From an uncultured Gammaproteobacteria bacterium (GTDB lineage Bacteria > Pseudomonadota > Gammaproteobacteria > SZUA-140), in assembly GCA_945787155.1 (NCBI GenBank), contig CALZHD010000046.1, forward strand, positions 1-37,962: a stretch of 37,962 nucleotides of DNA, written 5' to 3'. Under the pieces are notes generated by a model. It made no database searches, had not been told where the DNA came from, and saw nothing but the letters and a program-made list of their open reading frames with translations. Every line of letters begins with the position of its first letter. Positions within the stretch are counted from its first letter, which is position 1. Shown here piece after piece: positions 8,394 to 17,247 of this stretch. The position numbers and the translations under genes were made by a program.

Positions 8394-8760
8394 GCAGCAT
8401 GTGAAAGCGCACCCACTCTCCTTCATCTATTTTGAAGGGCTCTATGCAAAAGATGTGTGAGCAGGAGGTTATAGCTCCGGTATCAATTTTGGCTTTGATC
8501 CGAAGCAGTTCCAACTCAGGCAGTAAAACCCATTCTCGCCAAGCAATCGTAATAGACGAAGAGGTTAATTTGGCAGCTATTTCTCGTGAGTGTGCTTTTC
8601 ATACGAGTGGATAACTTTATTTTCAGTGGGTGAACCCAATAATATATAAGACTCCGAATGATCAATATCAAAATCAATCTAAAACCAGTTCTCGCGCTTA
8701 AAGTAGACGATCATGCCCGCTACAATAGCAATCATTATTCCCTGGACTTCCTTCAAAGCA
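8394..8760. other. Intergenic stretch without a recognisable gene
   Basis: Read in all frames, only a 60-aa ORF (8432-8614, plus strand) appears, without a convincing ribosome-binding site, domain or hydrophobic pattern. The AT-rich 3' half leads straight into an IS3-type end, so this may be decayed DNA of mobile origin. Confidence 0.5.
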
Positions 8761-8873
8761 GTGGACACCAATATAGTTTAAATTAAACTAAGTGAGGTGG
8801 TCCAATGGCAAAGCCAAAATTCCCAGAAGAATTCAAGCTAGAAGCAGTTGACAGAAGCGGCGCTCAAGGCTGA
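8761..8873 (+). mobile_element. IS3-family left end and truncated orfA
   Basis: TGGACACC at 8762 looks like an IS3-family terminal sequence. It is followed by an AT-rich leader, GAGGTGG, and an ATG at 8805 that opens MAKPKFPEEFKLEAVDRSG, a typical start of an IS3 OrfA HTH protein. The frame stops at 8873 after 22 residues. The following 50 nt (TEAALKAELEAHLEIEAIRI in another frame) come from something else, so the element was cut by deletion. No right end or orfB is present. Confidence 0.65.
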
Positions 8874-8925
8874 GCTGGAAGCCCATCTTGAAATCGAAGC
8901 GATCCGCATAGATAGGGGCTAAATT

Positions 8926-9699
8926 TTGAATAACAGTAAAAAAACAAACATCCTGCTTGGCCTTGTTTCAGTGGTGCTCATCGCTGTTTTCTTTGTTGAC
9001 CCTATTCCGCAGGATCTTGAGTACCACCAGTTTTCGGATCAGAATACTTATTGGGGAATTCCTAACACCTGGAATGTGCTATCCAATATCCCTTTTATTG
9101 TGGTGGGGCTGTTTGGGCTTGTTGGTTTGAGGCATGTGAATCCTGTGGATGTTTCGGGGAGATATAAAACAGTGTCGCTGATATTTTTCATCGGTCTCAC
9201 CCTCACCGGGTTTGGCTCCGGTTATTATCATTTGGCACCTTCAAATGAGACCCTGATCTGGGATCGTCTGCCCATGACGATCGCCTTTATGGCCTTTTTC
9301 TCGTTTGTGTTATTGATGCATATTAGCGAGCGTATCGGAAGTATATTGCTATGGCCGCTGATTGTTGTCGGTGCCGGCTCGGTGTTTTACTGGGCATATA
9401 CTGAATCTATCGGTGTAGGGGATTTGCGTTTTTATGCAGTGATTCAGTTTCTTCCCATGCTCTTGATTCCGACTATCGTTTGTATCTTCCCCAGGGCGGC
9501 TTATAAGTCTGTATATGTTTGGGGTGTGATCGCCGTCTATATCGCGGCCAAGATTGGTGAGCACTTTGATGATCAGGTATATGTCCTGCTGGGTGTGAGT
9601 GGACACAGTCTCAAACATGTTGTTGCCGCCTTGTCCGGCATTGCATTTTTTTATGCTATCAGGAGTATTAATCCTGACCGCCTGACGAGAAAGAGGTGA
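8926..9699 (+). CDS. Ceramidase-like CREST-superfamily membrane protein
   Basis: A 257-aa polytopic membrane protein with about seven hydrophobic helices. It carries the scattered motifs of alkaline ceramidase/CREST hydrolases: SGYYHLAPSNETLIWDRLPM (about 104-123, His plus Asp) and GHSLKHVVAALSG (about 226-238, two His), which in this superfamily bind a catalytic zinc. The likely role is hydrolysis of an amide or ester in a membrane lipid; the substrate is unknown, as most bacteria lack ceramide. The only usable start is TTG at 8926. The upstream DNA is an IS3 remnant, so the original 5' end or promoter may have been altered. A lipid-modifying PagL-like gene follows 89 bp downstream. Confidence 0.75.
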   Translation: MNNSKKTNILLGLVSVVLIAVFFVDPIPQDLEYHQFSDQNTYWGIPNTWNVLSNIPFIVVGLFGLVGLRHVNPVDVSGRYKTVSLIFFIGLTLTGFGSGYYHLAPSNETLIWDRLPMTIAFMAFFSFVLLMHISERIGSILLWPLIVVGAGSVFYWAYTESIGVGDLRFYAVIQFLPMLLIPTIVCIFPRAAYKSVYVWGVIAVYIAAKIGEHFDDQVYVLLGVSGHSLKHVVAALSGIAFFYAIRSINPDRLTRKR

Positions 9700-9788
9700 T
9701 TATGATTAAAGGGTGACAGGCCGAACCTGCGCAGCATCATGTTTCCGAAATAGAAAGCACTTGTTTAAGGCCAAAAAAGCAAACGATA

Positions 9789-10376
9789 ATGGATGACGTG
9801 ACTGCTCGATTAAAATGCCTGTTGCTCCTTTCTGTTGTTCTCATTCCATTTGAGGCCTTCGCCACGGAATATTACCTGACACTCTATGGCGGTAAATATA
9901 GCGATAACAAGCTCGGTCATGTACTGTTGAGCAAACCAGTTGATTTTATCGACGCCTATCTCGGAGTCGTCGCGTTGAGCAGAGGATTTGCCTTTGAATC
10001 GCCCGCCCATCAGTGGGAGCTTGAGGCACAGTTGGGTAAACATTATCGCGGCCAGCGGCATTGGGAGTTCAATATCGCCGCGCTCTATCGCTGGCAGCGC
10101 TTTCCGTGGCAGGCGCTATTGCGGACAACGTTGGCAATCGGTAACGGTTTGTCCTATGCGACGCAAACGCCCCCTCTGGAGGCGGCCAGTCAGAGCAATG
10201 TTGGGGCAACGCGGCTGCTCAATTATGTGGTGGTTGAGATGACCGTAGCACCACCTGAGGTAACCGCATGGAGTTTGCTTGTCCGTGTCCACCATCGTTC
10301 GGGGGTCTATGGGCTTTTCGACGGTGTGGAAGGTGGCTCGAATGTGATCGCCGTGGGTGCCAAATTTCACTATTAA
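9789..10376 (+). CDS. Outer-membrane beta-barrel protein, PagL-like lipid A deacylase
   Basis: 195 aa with a signal peptide (hydrophobic 9-25, cut near AFATE), alternating polar/hydrophobic strands and an aromatic C-terminal residue (AVGAKFHY), as expected for an outer-membrane barrel. Near the end VRVHHRSGVYGLF contains a His-x-Ser pair (H169, S171) in the position of the PagL catalytic His and Ser, which remove the 3-O-acyl chain from lipid A. Overall similarity was judged by eye and is modest, so the acyloxyacyl hydrolase role is a good guess rather than certain. Its neighbour is a ceramidase-like hydrolase in the same direction. Confidence 0.65.
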   Translation: MDDVTARLKCLLLLSVVLIPFEAFATEYYLTLYGGKYSDNKLGHVLLSKPVDFIDAYLGVVALSRGFAFESPAHQWELEAQLGKHYRGQRHWEFNIAALYRWQRFPWQALLRTTLAIGNGLSYATQTPPLEAASQSNVGATRLLNYVVVEMTVAPPEVTAWSLLVRVHHRSGVYGLFDGVEGGSNVIAVGAKFHY

Positions 10377-10507
10377 CGAGCGTCATGGGGTTGAAGCCAT
10401 TTCCGCTGTGGCCTGGATAATTTTTATGAGCGTTATCTAGCGGGTGTTCTCAATATAATGGACATTCAGCGCAACGCTAAATCCGACAAACGCCTAAGCG
10501 CACATTT

Positions 10508-13393
10508 TTAAATCGAATGTGTTTCATTAGCAAGGTCAGGCTCTCCACAACGCTGCAGGATATCTTTACGTGATGCATCGCGCAGCTTCAGGGCAACCGT
10601 CCATGTGTTATCGGTCGCCTTTTCTTTAACCCTGTCGGGGTAAATAACTTCGCCAAAGGTCACCGTAATCGCACCATGATGTGGAAACCAGGTATCCGAG
10701 CGCAGAATAGAACGGGTACCGCGGATGGTGACGGGGACAACCGGCAGCTTCGCCTCTGCCGCGGCCACAAAGGCACCCATATGAAAAGGCAGCAGGCCAG
10801 CAACACGTGTGAAGGTCCCCTCGGGGAAAAACACCAGTGATTGCCCCTGCTGTGCAAGCCTGGCCAGGTGCCGAGCATCGGTGATTCCCTTCTGTTGGTC
10901 AAATCGCTCCACGAACTCTGCCTGGATGCGACTGAGAAAGAGACGGGGAATCAGGCGTTGCAGCAGTTCCGCCTTGGCGACAAAACTGAATTGACGTGTG
11001 AATGCCGCCACCAGCACCGGGCCGTCAAGATAACTGGCATGATTGGCCACAAACACACAGGGCTGATCGGATGGCGGCAGGTGCTCCAGGCCCTGGACTT
11101 TGAAGGGGGTGCCTGTCGTCCGTGCCAGCAGACGTGCACCAGCACGAATGGCCGCCCAACGCCATCTAATGGGTGGCAGTGTCGCTGCCGCCAGCCATAC
11201 CAGTGGTGCAAGCATCCAGAAAAGCAGTCGGGCATAAATCCCATACAACCTTGTTACCAGGGTCTGTCGAAGACGACGTAATTGTGGTCTCAATGCGGTC
11301 AGCGCCACATGCAAGATCTGCAACATGTTCGATTTCTGAGTTTTGCCGATCTGCCCAGACTCGTAGAGTTCTCGGCTTGCCGCACGACGAATTTTGCCAC
11401 TCGAAGTCTTGAGGATACTGTTTGGTGGGGCCAGGACCACATCATCGGGCGGCGTTTCTGTCAGGTCTGTCGCAATCACATTGATCTGGTGCTGCAACTG
11501 CTCCAGCGTCCTGGGGTCTTTTTCCCGCGTTTCTGCAATCACCACTAATCTTTCAGTACCTGAGCCAGGATCATGACTTGCAAAGGCGGTCACTCGTCCT
11601 TTTCTTATCCCATTCAGATTGCCTATCGCCTCCTCCAGCTCATCGGGATAGATATTGCGCCCAGCACGAATAATGACATCCTTGCTACGACCCGTGATAA
11701 ACAGATCACCAGCCGACATATAACCGAGGTCACCGCTATTCAGCCATTCTTTATCAAACAGCCGGGCGGTTTCCTCCGGATTGCGCAAATAGCCGCTGGT
11801 GGCCGACGGCCCACGAAACTGGATACGCCCTTCCTGTCGATCTGGCAGTTCAAGCCCTGTCGGATCAACGATACGAATTTGATGGCCTGGCAATGCCTGG
11901 CCACTGGCAACGAAACGCAATGCTTTCGGCTCTGCATGCGCGACAGGGATAGCGCGGCCGGAGCGCATAAAAGGCTCGCGCTGGATTGGGTCGACGATCA
12001 TTGCCCGCCCATAGGGCGGGAAGGCAAGCCCAACAGAACATTCTGCCAGGCCGTATACCGGCTTGAGTGACTCTTTTCGCAGGCCGTATTGCTGAAATCG
12101 ATGGTAGAAATTCAACATCGTATCGGGACTGACGGCCTCTGCTCCATTAAATGCAGCACGCCATGTGCCAAGATTAAGCCCTTCGATATGAGCATCTTTG
12201 ACTCTGTGCAGACATAACTCGTAGCCAAAGTTGGGGGCTGCCGCAAGCGTGCCACCGTAACGGTGAATGGCCCACAGCCAGGCGTGTGGCCGCAGCAGAA
12301 ATTCCAGCGGCGACATCACAACAAACAGGGCTGCATAATAAAGGCTACCAAGCCAGGCCCCTATCAGCCCCATATCATGATAGAGGGGTAACCAACTGAC
12401 AAAAACGTCTGAACTATCTGCCCTGACCACTTCCCCCATGGCTCTAATGTTGGCCAACAGATTGGCATGGGTTAATACTACCCCTTTTGGATTACCGGTG
12501 CTGCCAGAGGTATATTGTAAAAAAGCAATGTCCTGTGGACCATGTGCCGGCATAGTGAATGTGTCCACCCCGGCTGAAAGCTCATCCACAGTGACAATAC
12601 TCCGCAGTGACTCCACCTGTAATTTAAGCAGTTGGGCAACTCGCTTCGCCTCAGGCACAGTAATCAGTATCGTGGCGAGGCAATTGGACAAAATGGAGGC
12701 ATGGCGACGCAGATGTTCCTCAAGCTGAGAGCGTCGCACTGGTGGATAGATGGGTACCGGGATGCCCCCAGCCAACAGGATGCCGAAAAAGCTGAAAAAA
12801 TAACTGCTGCCGGTGGGCAACATAATAGCGACCGCATCACCCGCTTGCAGACCACGCCCCTGTAGCCCGGCGGCTAATCTCTCTGCACCCTGCCATAACT
12901 GCTGGTAGGTAAGGGCTTCACTTTCGCCTTTATCTGCACTGGCATGGCTATAAAAGTGTATATGAGGGCGGTCTGGATGGGCCTGCACGTGCCATTGCAA
13001 AACCTCTATCAAGGTATTCGTACTACGAGGCACCGCTTCTGCCTCAGCCAGGCTTAGCTCGCCTGTTTCAACAGCCATGCTCGGTTTTGTCTGGGCACCT
13101 GCGCTTAGCACAGCACGCAGTAGATCGCGCGGTGTTTCTGCTTCAGCAAATACCCGCTCTGGTAAGGTAACAGCGAAGCGCTGCTCAATACGCGCAAGCA
13201 GTTCCACCCGGGCCAGGCTATCCAGGCCAAGATCACTCATGAGTTCACTATCGAGTGTCACAAGCTGGCTGGTAACGTGGTGCGGACGAAGTTCCGCAAC
13301 CAGCCCCTGAACTAGCTGGAATAGCGCAGCAGTAATATCATCGCTTGTGTCGCTATAATCCTCACTCGCCAGTCGCTGCATCACATTCTCCAC
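10508..13393 (-). CDS. ACP / fatty-acyl-AMP ligase / PlsC acyltransferase fusion
   Basis: A 961-aa three-part lipid enzyme. Residues about 20-97 are an acyl-carrier domain with the phosphopantetheine site LGLDSL (Ser59). Residues about 125-690 are an AMP-binding ligase with YTSGSTGNPKGV (294-305), an FAAL-like N-terminal layout (IPVPIYPPVRRSQLEEHL) and a C-terminal lysine region (LKTSSGKIRR). After two hydrophobic segments (about 707-735) residues 750-950 form a PlsC-type acyltransferase with NHASYLD (784-790) and FPEGT (856-860). The order implies that a fatty acid is adenylated, loaded on the built-in carrier, then transferred to a lysophospholipid-like acceptor at the membrane. Function differs from E. 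coli Aas by having its own ACP at the N-terminus. It is monocistronic here. Confidence 0.88.
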   Translation of the reverse strand: MENVMQRLASEDYSDTSDDITAALFQLVQGLVAELRPHHVTSQLVTLDSELMSDLGLDSLARVELLARIEQRFAVTLPERVFAEAETPRDLLRAVLSAGAQTKPSMAVETGELSLAEAEAVPRSTNTLIEVLQWHVQAHPDRPHIHFYSHASADKGESEALTYQQLWQGAERLAAGLQGRGLQAGDAVAIMLPTGSSYFFSFFGILLAGGIPVPIYPPVRRSQLEEHLRRHASILSNCLATILITVPEAKRVAQLLKLQVESLRSIVTVDELSAGVDTFTMPAHGPQDIAFLQYTSGSTGNPKGVVLTHANLLANIRAMGEVVRADSSDVFVSWLPLYHDMGLIGAWLGSLYYAALFVVMSPLEFLLRPHAWLWAIHRYGGTLAAAPNFGYELCLHRVKDAHIEGLNLGTWRAAFNGAEAVSPDTMLNFYHRFQQYGLRKESLKPVYGLAECSVGLAFPPYGRAMIVDPIQREPFMRSGRAIPVAHAEPKALRFVASGQALPGHQIRIVDPTGLELPDRQEGRIQFRGPSATSGYLRNPEETARLFDKEWLNSGDLGYMSAGDLFITGRSKDVIIRAGRNIYPDELEEAIGNLNGIRKGRVTAFASHDPGSGTERLVVIAETREKDPRTLEQLQHQINVIATDLTETPPDDVVLAPPNSILKTSSGKIRRAASRELYESGQIGKTQKSNMLQILHVALTALRPQLRRLRQTLVTRLYGIYARLLFWMLAPLVWLAAATLPPIRWRWAAIRAGARLLARTTGTPFKVQGLEHLPPSDQPCVFVANHASYLDGPVLVAAFTRQFSFVAKAELLQRLIPRLFLSRIQAEFVERFDQQKGITDARHLARLAQQGQSLVFFPEGTFTRVAGLLPFHMGAFVAAAEAKLPVVPVTIRGTRSILRSDTWFPHHGAITVTFGEVIYPDRVKEKATDNTWTVALKLRDASRKDILQRCGEPDLANETHSI

Positions 13394-13562
13394 CTTTGGG
13401 GAGATCTCTTCATAATATACGACTTCTCACAAAGTCAATTTTTTGTGAAGCGAAAAATATTTGAGTCTTCACACCGCCTGCAGCGAAAGCAGTCATCGAC
13501 CTTCATTGGTCCAGCTGGTGCAAATAGTCAAGAGCCACCGAGCAGAACATTTACCTTAAATC

Positions 13563-14105
13563 TTACGTTAATTGCATCTCGTTAATATAATGCTTTTCAG
13601 AGGCCATGTGCCTAATTGAATTAATTTGTTCTGCTTCGAGCCGTTCTAGCAGGATGCGCTCATGTTCATTCTCAAACTCCACTAAAATGCGGTAAATGGC
13701 AGATAATTCTGGATCCATTGTTTTGGCCTGGAGGTCTAAATAAAATTGTTGTGTATAGCGTTCGATTTTAATCGCCATCTTCAGGAGCGATTGAGCCGCA
13801 TGGGAATTTATGACAAAAAAATGATTCTTTATTGCATTTAGTTTTTTGGCGAGTTGTATCAACTCATCAGGGAAGAGAATGCCATGTGGTGCTTTCTCAT
13901 TAAAATGCCTGTTGTAGGTATCCAGTAGCTCTTGTTCATGAGCAAGCTCTTCCAGGGCCAATTCTTCCAGGAAAATACTTACAGATGGATCATAAGGACG
14001 GAACCTCATGGCCCACTCACGAAACTGCTGGCCATTGTGTCGTTCTATGGTGATGGCGAGCAGTAAAGCTTCTCTATCTTGTGTTATTCCGATAGTCATA
14101 TCCAT
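13563..14105 (-). CDS. Ferritin-like/rubrerythrin-type diiron protein
   Basis: A 180-aa all-helical protein with the carboxylate pattern of a ferritin-like four-helix bundle: AITIERHNGQQF in helix 1, LALEELAHEQELLD in helix 2, KIERYTQQFYLDL in helix 3 and FENEHERILLERLE in helix 4. Two E-x-x-H-type pairs are visible. It probably binds two irons and handles peroxide or iron; it lacks the C-terminal rubredoxin domain of true rubrerythrin. GGGAGG sits just before the ATG. It lies next to an Hsp20 remnant, in a stress-gene neighbourhood. Confidence 0.78.
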   Translation of the reverse strand: MDMTIGITQDREALLLAITIERHNGQQFREWAMRFRPYDPSVSIFLEELALEELAHEQELLDTYNRHFNEKAPHGILFPDELIQLAKKLNAIKNHFFVINSHAAQSLLKMAIKIERYTQQFYLDLQAKTMDPELSAIYRILVEFENEHERILLERLEAEQINSIRHMASEKHYINEMQLT

Positions 14106-14219
14106 GAAACCTCCCTACTGATAGATTACCGCTATGTTCATGATTGGTAACTATTGACCCGAATCTGTTATTCGGATTGATTCAACCTGTTGCCCTGAAG
14201 AGCAACAGTTAAAAGTCAA

Positions 14220-14380
14220 TCATGCGGCCTTTATTTCAATCTTTTTGTCTTCTTTTTCCTCCTGTGTTTTCTCACCGCTAATAGTCAGTGTCTTTCCATC
14301 GACCCGAATATCAACATCCTCTTTGGCGACGCCTGACTGAGATTTAATATATACCCATGGGCTCGGAAAGCAACCGAGTA
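14220..14380 (-). pseudogene. Remnant of an Hsp20 small heat-shock protein gene
   Basis: The reverse strand reads SPWVYIKSQSGVAKEDVDIR, then VDGKTLTISGEKTQEEKEDK, then KIEIKAA and a stop. This is an Hsp20 alpha-crystallin domain with parts missing. The PWVDIKE stretch is joined directly to the GVxKEDVDI strand, and the GEK strand is joined directly to the usual C-terminal KIxIKAA, so at least two in-frame deletions have occurred. No proper start is found. It is shorter than 60 aa and therefore absent from the ORF track. Confidence 0.7.
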
Positions 14381-14494
14381 AATTAATCAACAAACAAACA
14401 GCGTGTTCTGAGAAAGCATAATCTGTGCCTGATTTCTATTAGGCCCGTTGTCGGAGGCCGTAGAAATGACGGGTGTATGTAAGCGACTTGAGCT

Positions 14495-14500
14495 TATAAT
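14495..14500 (+). promoter_or_regulatory. Probable -10 box before the DUF2934 gene
   Basis: A perfect TATAAT lies 36 nt before the ATG at 14536. No good TTGACA is found at the expected distance, so the promoter may depend on an activator or another contact. Confidence 0.35.
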
Positions 14501-14535
14501 GAGCTTTGTTTAATTGGAGAAAAGGAGAAACACCA

Positions 14536-14787
14536 ATGACACCAAAAACACAAACTTCGAAAAAGGCTAGTGCAAAGAAGCAATATTTTGTGGGGAAGAC
14601 TGCAGCGATGGAATTGGCAGCAAAACATCAGATTGCAGAAGGCAGCTTTCCAGATGAGCGGCAGCGCATGATCGCTGAGGCTGCTTATCTTATCGCTGAA
14701 CAGCGCAATTTTCAGGGTGACCTGGCGTTCGACGACTGGTTACAGGCAGAAATGGAAGTAGATGCACTGTTCGATGAGATACATTGA
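14536..14787 (+). CDS. DUF2934-type small protein
   Basis: An 83-aa protein. The start was moved from the track's 14506 to the ATG at 14536 because AAAGGAGAAA lies just before it. The N-terminal 25 residues are Lys/Thr-rich and probably disordered. The C-terminal half, RQRMIAEAAYLIAEQRNFQGDLAFDDWLQAEMEVD, fits the DUF2934 pattern (an Ala-Tyr helix followed by a DW-x-x-AE helix). The function of DUF2934 is unknown; it often appears near stress genes. Confidence 0.75.
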   Translation: MTPKTQTSKKASAKKQYFVGKTAAMELAAKHQIAEGSFPDERQRMIAEAAYLIAEQRNFQGDLAFDDWLQAEMEVDALFDEIH

Positions 14788-14880
14788 GCAAACACTGACG
14801 GCAGAAGTGTCTCGGTGGTGCCGAAAATGAGAGCTGTCGGGCCTTATTGTCCCCGTTAAAATCCTTGCCGTACTACGATG

Positions 14881-15078
14881 GTGAGCTATGTGAATAGCGA
14901 GCGGGGTAGTGCAAGCCCTCGGTAGGGACCGGGTAACTTGCAGTAACTTTGGTAGCGTAGCGAAGAAAGTGCAGCCGCGCATTCTCGTCCCATCAACCAC
15001 TTGAGAGCCGATGCGTGAACGAGGTGACAGGGAGTCCGAGGCCTAATGGCTGTCGCATGAACGCAGTGGAATTGAGCC
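14881..15078 (+). ncRNA. Group II intron-like 5' ribozyme segment (tentative)
   Basis: The 450-nt gap before archease carries no credible ORF but has the look of the structured 5' part of a bacterial group II intron. It opens GTGAGCTATG (compare the GTGYG intron start), continues with short complementary G/C-rich blocks (CCCTCGGTAGGGACCGGG), GCGTAGCGAAGAAAGTGC, and GGGAGTCCGAGGCCTAATGG, and ends TGGAATTGAGCC. No reverse transcriptase or domain V follows, so if correct it is a fragment. This is recall of sequence style, not a covariance-model hit. Confidence 0.25.
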
Positions 15079-15240
15079 ATGGATGGGTCAATGCTTTAAC
15101 GAGTACTGCGACGCGCTGCGGGCTGCTCAATGGCTGTTGTTTCAGGCATGCGTTATGCCGGTTACTCTACAAGATTAACTGTGGCCATGGTGGTTTTCCG
15201 ACATCGCGCAGCACCATTCTGTGTATTGATTGGGGCAGAG

Positions 15241-15660
15241 ATGACAGCATACTGGGAACACTTTGCGCATGATGCCGATATCGGCGTGCGTGGTGTGGCG
15301 GATTCCATCGCGGCTGCCTTTGAACAGGCCGCTGTGGCGATGACAGCCGTCATCACCGATCCCGCTGCAGTGGCATCTGATGTGATGGTGGAGATCGACT
15401 GCGAAGTGCCGGACGTGGAGTTGTTATTGGTCGACTGGCTCAATGCACTGATCTGTCAAATGGCACTACGCAAGATGCTGTTTGGCCGTTTTGAGGTGAT
15501 GTTGACGGGCACGCAGCTTCATGCCACGGCCTGGGGCGAGCCCGTGGATGTGAGCAGGCACGCCCCTGCCGTTGAAATCAAAGGCGCCACTTACACGGAA
15601 CTCAAAGTCTACCAGCAGGAGGATGGCCGCTGGGTCGCCCAGTGCATCGTCGATGTGTGA
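15241..15660 (+). CDS. Archease (RtcB cofactor)
   Basis: Archease helps RtcB through guanylation and multiple-turnover RNA ligation. The ORF track starts at 15130, but family homology begins at the ATG at 15241 ([18 protein letters not shown]), preceded by GGGGCAGAG; this gives 139 aa, the usual length. The metal-binding His and Asp residues of the HxxDxG region (residues 8-18) are present. The C-terminus ends with the family-typical WVAQCIVDV, exposing the conserved C-terminal Asp-Val. The RtcB gene begins 29 nt downstream, so the two are co-transcribed. Confidence 0.88.
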   Translation: MTAYWEHFAHDADIGVRGVADSIAAAFEQAAVAMTAVITDPAAVASDVMVEIDCEVPDVELLLVDWLNALICQMALRKMLFGRFEVMLTGTQLHATAWGEPVDVSRHAPAVEIKGATYTELKVYQQEDGRWVAQCIVDV

Positions 15661-15689
15661 TTAACAGCCCCTGATACAAGGAGCGCAAC

Positions 15690-17120
15690 ATGGATATCGC
15701 TCGGTTCGTAAAACGTTCTGCCTATGAGTGGGAGATAGCGCCGACCGGCAATATGCGGGTACCGGTGATCATTTATGCCAGCGAGGCCCTGATTCGCGAC
15801 ATGGACGACAAGGTGGCGGAACAGGCGGTCAATGTCGCCGCGCTGCCCGGCATTCTTAAGGCCTCCTACGCCATGCCCGATGCCCATTGGGGTTACGGCT
15901 TTCCCATCGGCGGGGTGGCGGCCTTCGACCCCGATGATGACGGTGTGGTCTCCGCTGGTGGTGTCGGTTTTGACATCTCCTGTGGCGTGCGCACGTTACG
16001 TACCGGTTTGCAACGTCATCACATCGAGACTGTAAAGACGGCGTTGGCCGAGGAACTCTATACGACCATCCCCGCCGGTATTGGCAGCACCGGTCACCTG
16101 CATCTCAAACGGCATGAAATGGACGACATGTTGCGCGGTGGTGCCGAGTGGGCACTGCAGCGCGGTTATGGTCGTCCTGAGGACCTGGAACGTATTGAAG
16201 AACACGGTTGCATGAAGGGTGCCGAGCCCGCCCAGGTCTCGGCCCAGGCCAAAAAGCGGCAACAGGATGAGATGGGAACGCTGGGTTCGGGTAACCACTA
16301 TCTGGAGGTGCAGGAGGTCAGGGAGATTTACAATGCAGCCATTGCCGCTGCCTTTGGTATTGCGGATGGGGATGTTGTCGTCAGCATCCATTGCGGTTCC
16401 CGTGGGTTGGGTCACCAGATCGGCACTGAGTTTCTCAAGGAGATGGTGATCGCTGCGCCGCAATACGGTATCCATCTGCCCGATCGGGAACTGGCCTGCG
16501 CACCGATCAATTCACCCCTTGGTCAGAAATATCTCGGCGCCATGCGCGCCGGCATCAATTGTGCGTTGGCCAATCGCCAGATCCTTACCGATCTCACCCG
16601 CAACGTATTCGCGCGGCTGTTGCCCGAGGCCGACATGGCGCTGTTGTATGACGTCTCGCATAATACCTGCAAACTTGAGGAGCATCTGATCGATGGTCGG
16701 CGGCGCAAGGTTTATGTCCATCGTAAGGGGGCGACCCGTGCCTTCGGTCCAGGCCATCCGGATATCCCCGAGGCGCTGCGGGCAGTCGGTCAACCGGTGT
16801 TGATCGGCGGCTCCATGGGCAGCGCTTCCTACATCCTTGCGGGCGCTGAAAATAACGATCAACGCTCCTTCAGTTCCGCCTGTCACGGTGCCGGGCGTGC
16901 CATGAGCCGCCATGCCGCCACCAGACGGTGGCGTGGCCGGGCAGTGGTGGATGAGCTGGCCGGTCGCGGTATCATCATCCGCAGTCCCGGTTATCGTGGT
17001 GTTGCCGAAGAGGCCCCGGGTGCCTACAAGGATGTCGCGGCTGTGGTCGAAGCGGCCGAGCTGGCCGGTCTGGCCAATAAGGTGGCGAGGCTGGAGCCGT
17101 TGATATGCATCAAGGGGTGA
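15690..17120 (+). CDS. rtcB: RNA-splicing/repair ligase RtcB
   Basis: RtcB joins RNA ends bearing 2',3'-cyclic phosphate or 3'-phosphate to 5'-OH ends, using GTP and Mn2+. At 476 aa it is of the long, archaeal-like type. Metal ligands line up with known positions: Cys98 (GVGFDISCGV), His203 (GSGNHYLEV), His234 (SIHCGSRGLGH) and His324 (DVSHNTCK). His399 in SSACHGAGR is in the place of the guanylated histidine. DAHWGYGFPIGGVAAF (64-79) is intact. It sits 29 nt after archease, preceded by AAGGAG. Likely roles are tRNA or rRNA repair after stress cleavage. No RtcR regulator or tRNA intron is seen nearby. Confidence 0.95.
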   Translation: MDIARFVKRSAYEWEIAPTGNMRVPVIIYASEALIRDMDDKVAEQAVNVAALPGILKASYAMPDAHWGYGFPIGGVAAFDPDDDGVVSAGGVGFDISCGVRTLRTGLQRHHIETVKTALAEELYTTIPAGIGSTGHLHLKRHEMDDMLRGGAEWALQRGYGRPEDLERIEEHGCMKGAEPAQVSAQAKKRQQDEMGTLGSGNHYLEVQEVREIYNAAIAAAFGIADGDVVVSIHCGSRGLGHQIGTEFLKEMVIAAPQYGIHLPDRELACAPINSPLGQKYLGAMRAGINCALANRQILTDLTRNVFARLLPEADMALLYDVSHNTCKLEEHLIDGRRRKVYVHRKGATRAFGPGHPDIPEALRAVGQPVLIGGSMGSASYILAGAENNDQRSFSSACHGAGRAMSRHAATRRWRGRAVVDELAGRGIIIRSPGYRGVAEEAPGAYKDVAAVVEAAELAGLANKVARLEPLICIKG

Positions 17121-17247
17121 GTACCTCAGGCATGGGTGGAGCGTTCGACATTGGCCCCAGTGCGGATCACTTCGTTTGATCCTGGGAGAAGTCTTTATCG
17201 CAATGGAGTGCTATAGTAAATATCCTCACGACAAGGAGGGATCGGCT

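Noticed and set aside
8432-8614. 60-aa plus-strand ORF upstream of the IS3 remnant
   Set aside because: No convincing ribosome-binding site, no domain, and composition like non-coding DNA.
10841-12865. Several plus-strand ORFs opposite the 961-aa fusion (for example 11573-12070)
   Set aside because: Antisense shadows of a long coding frame with intact motifs.
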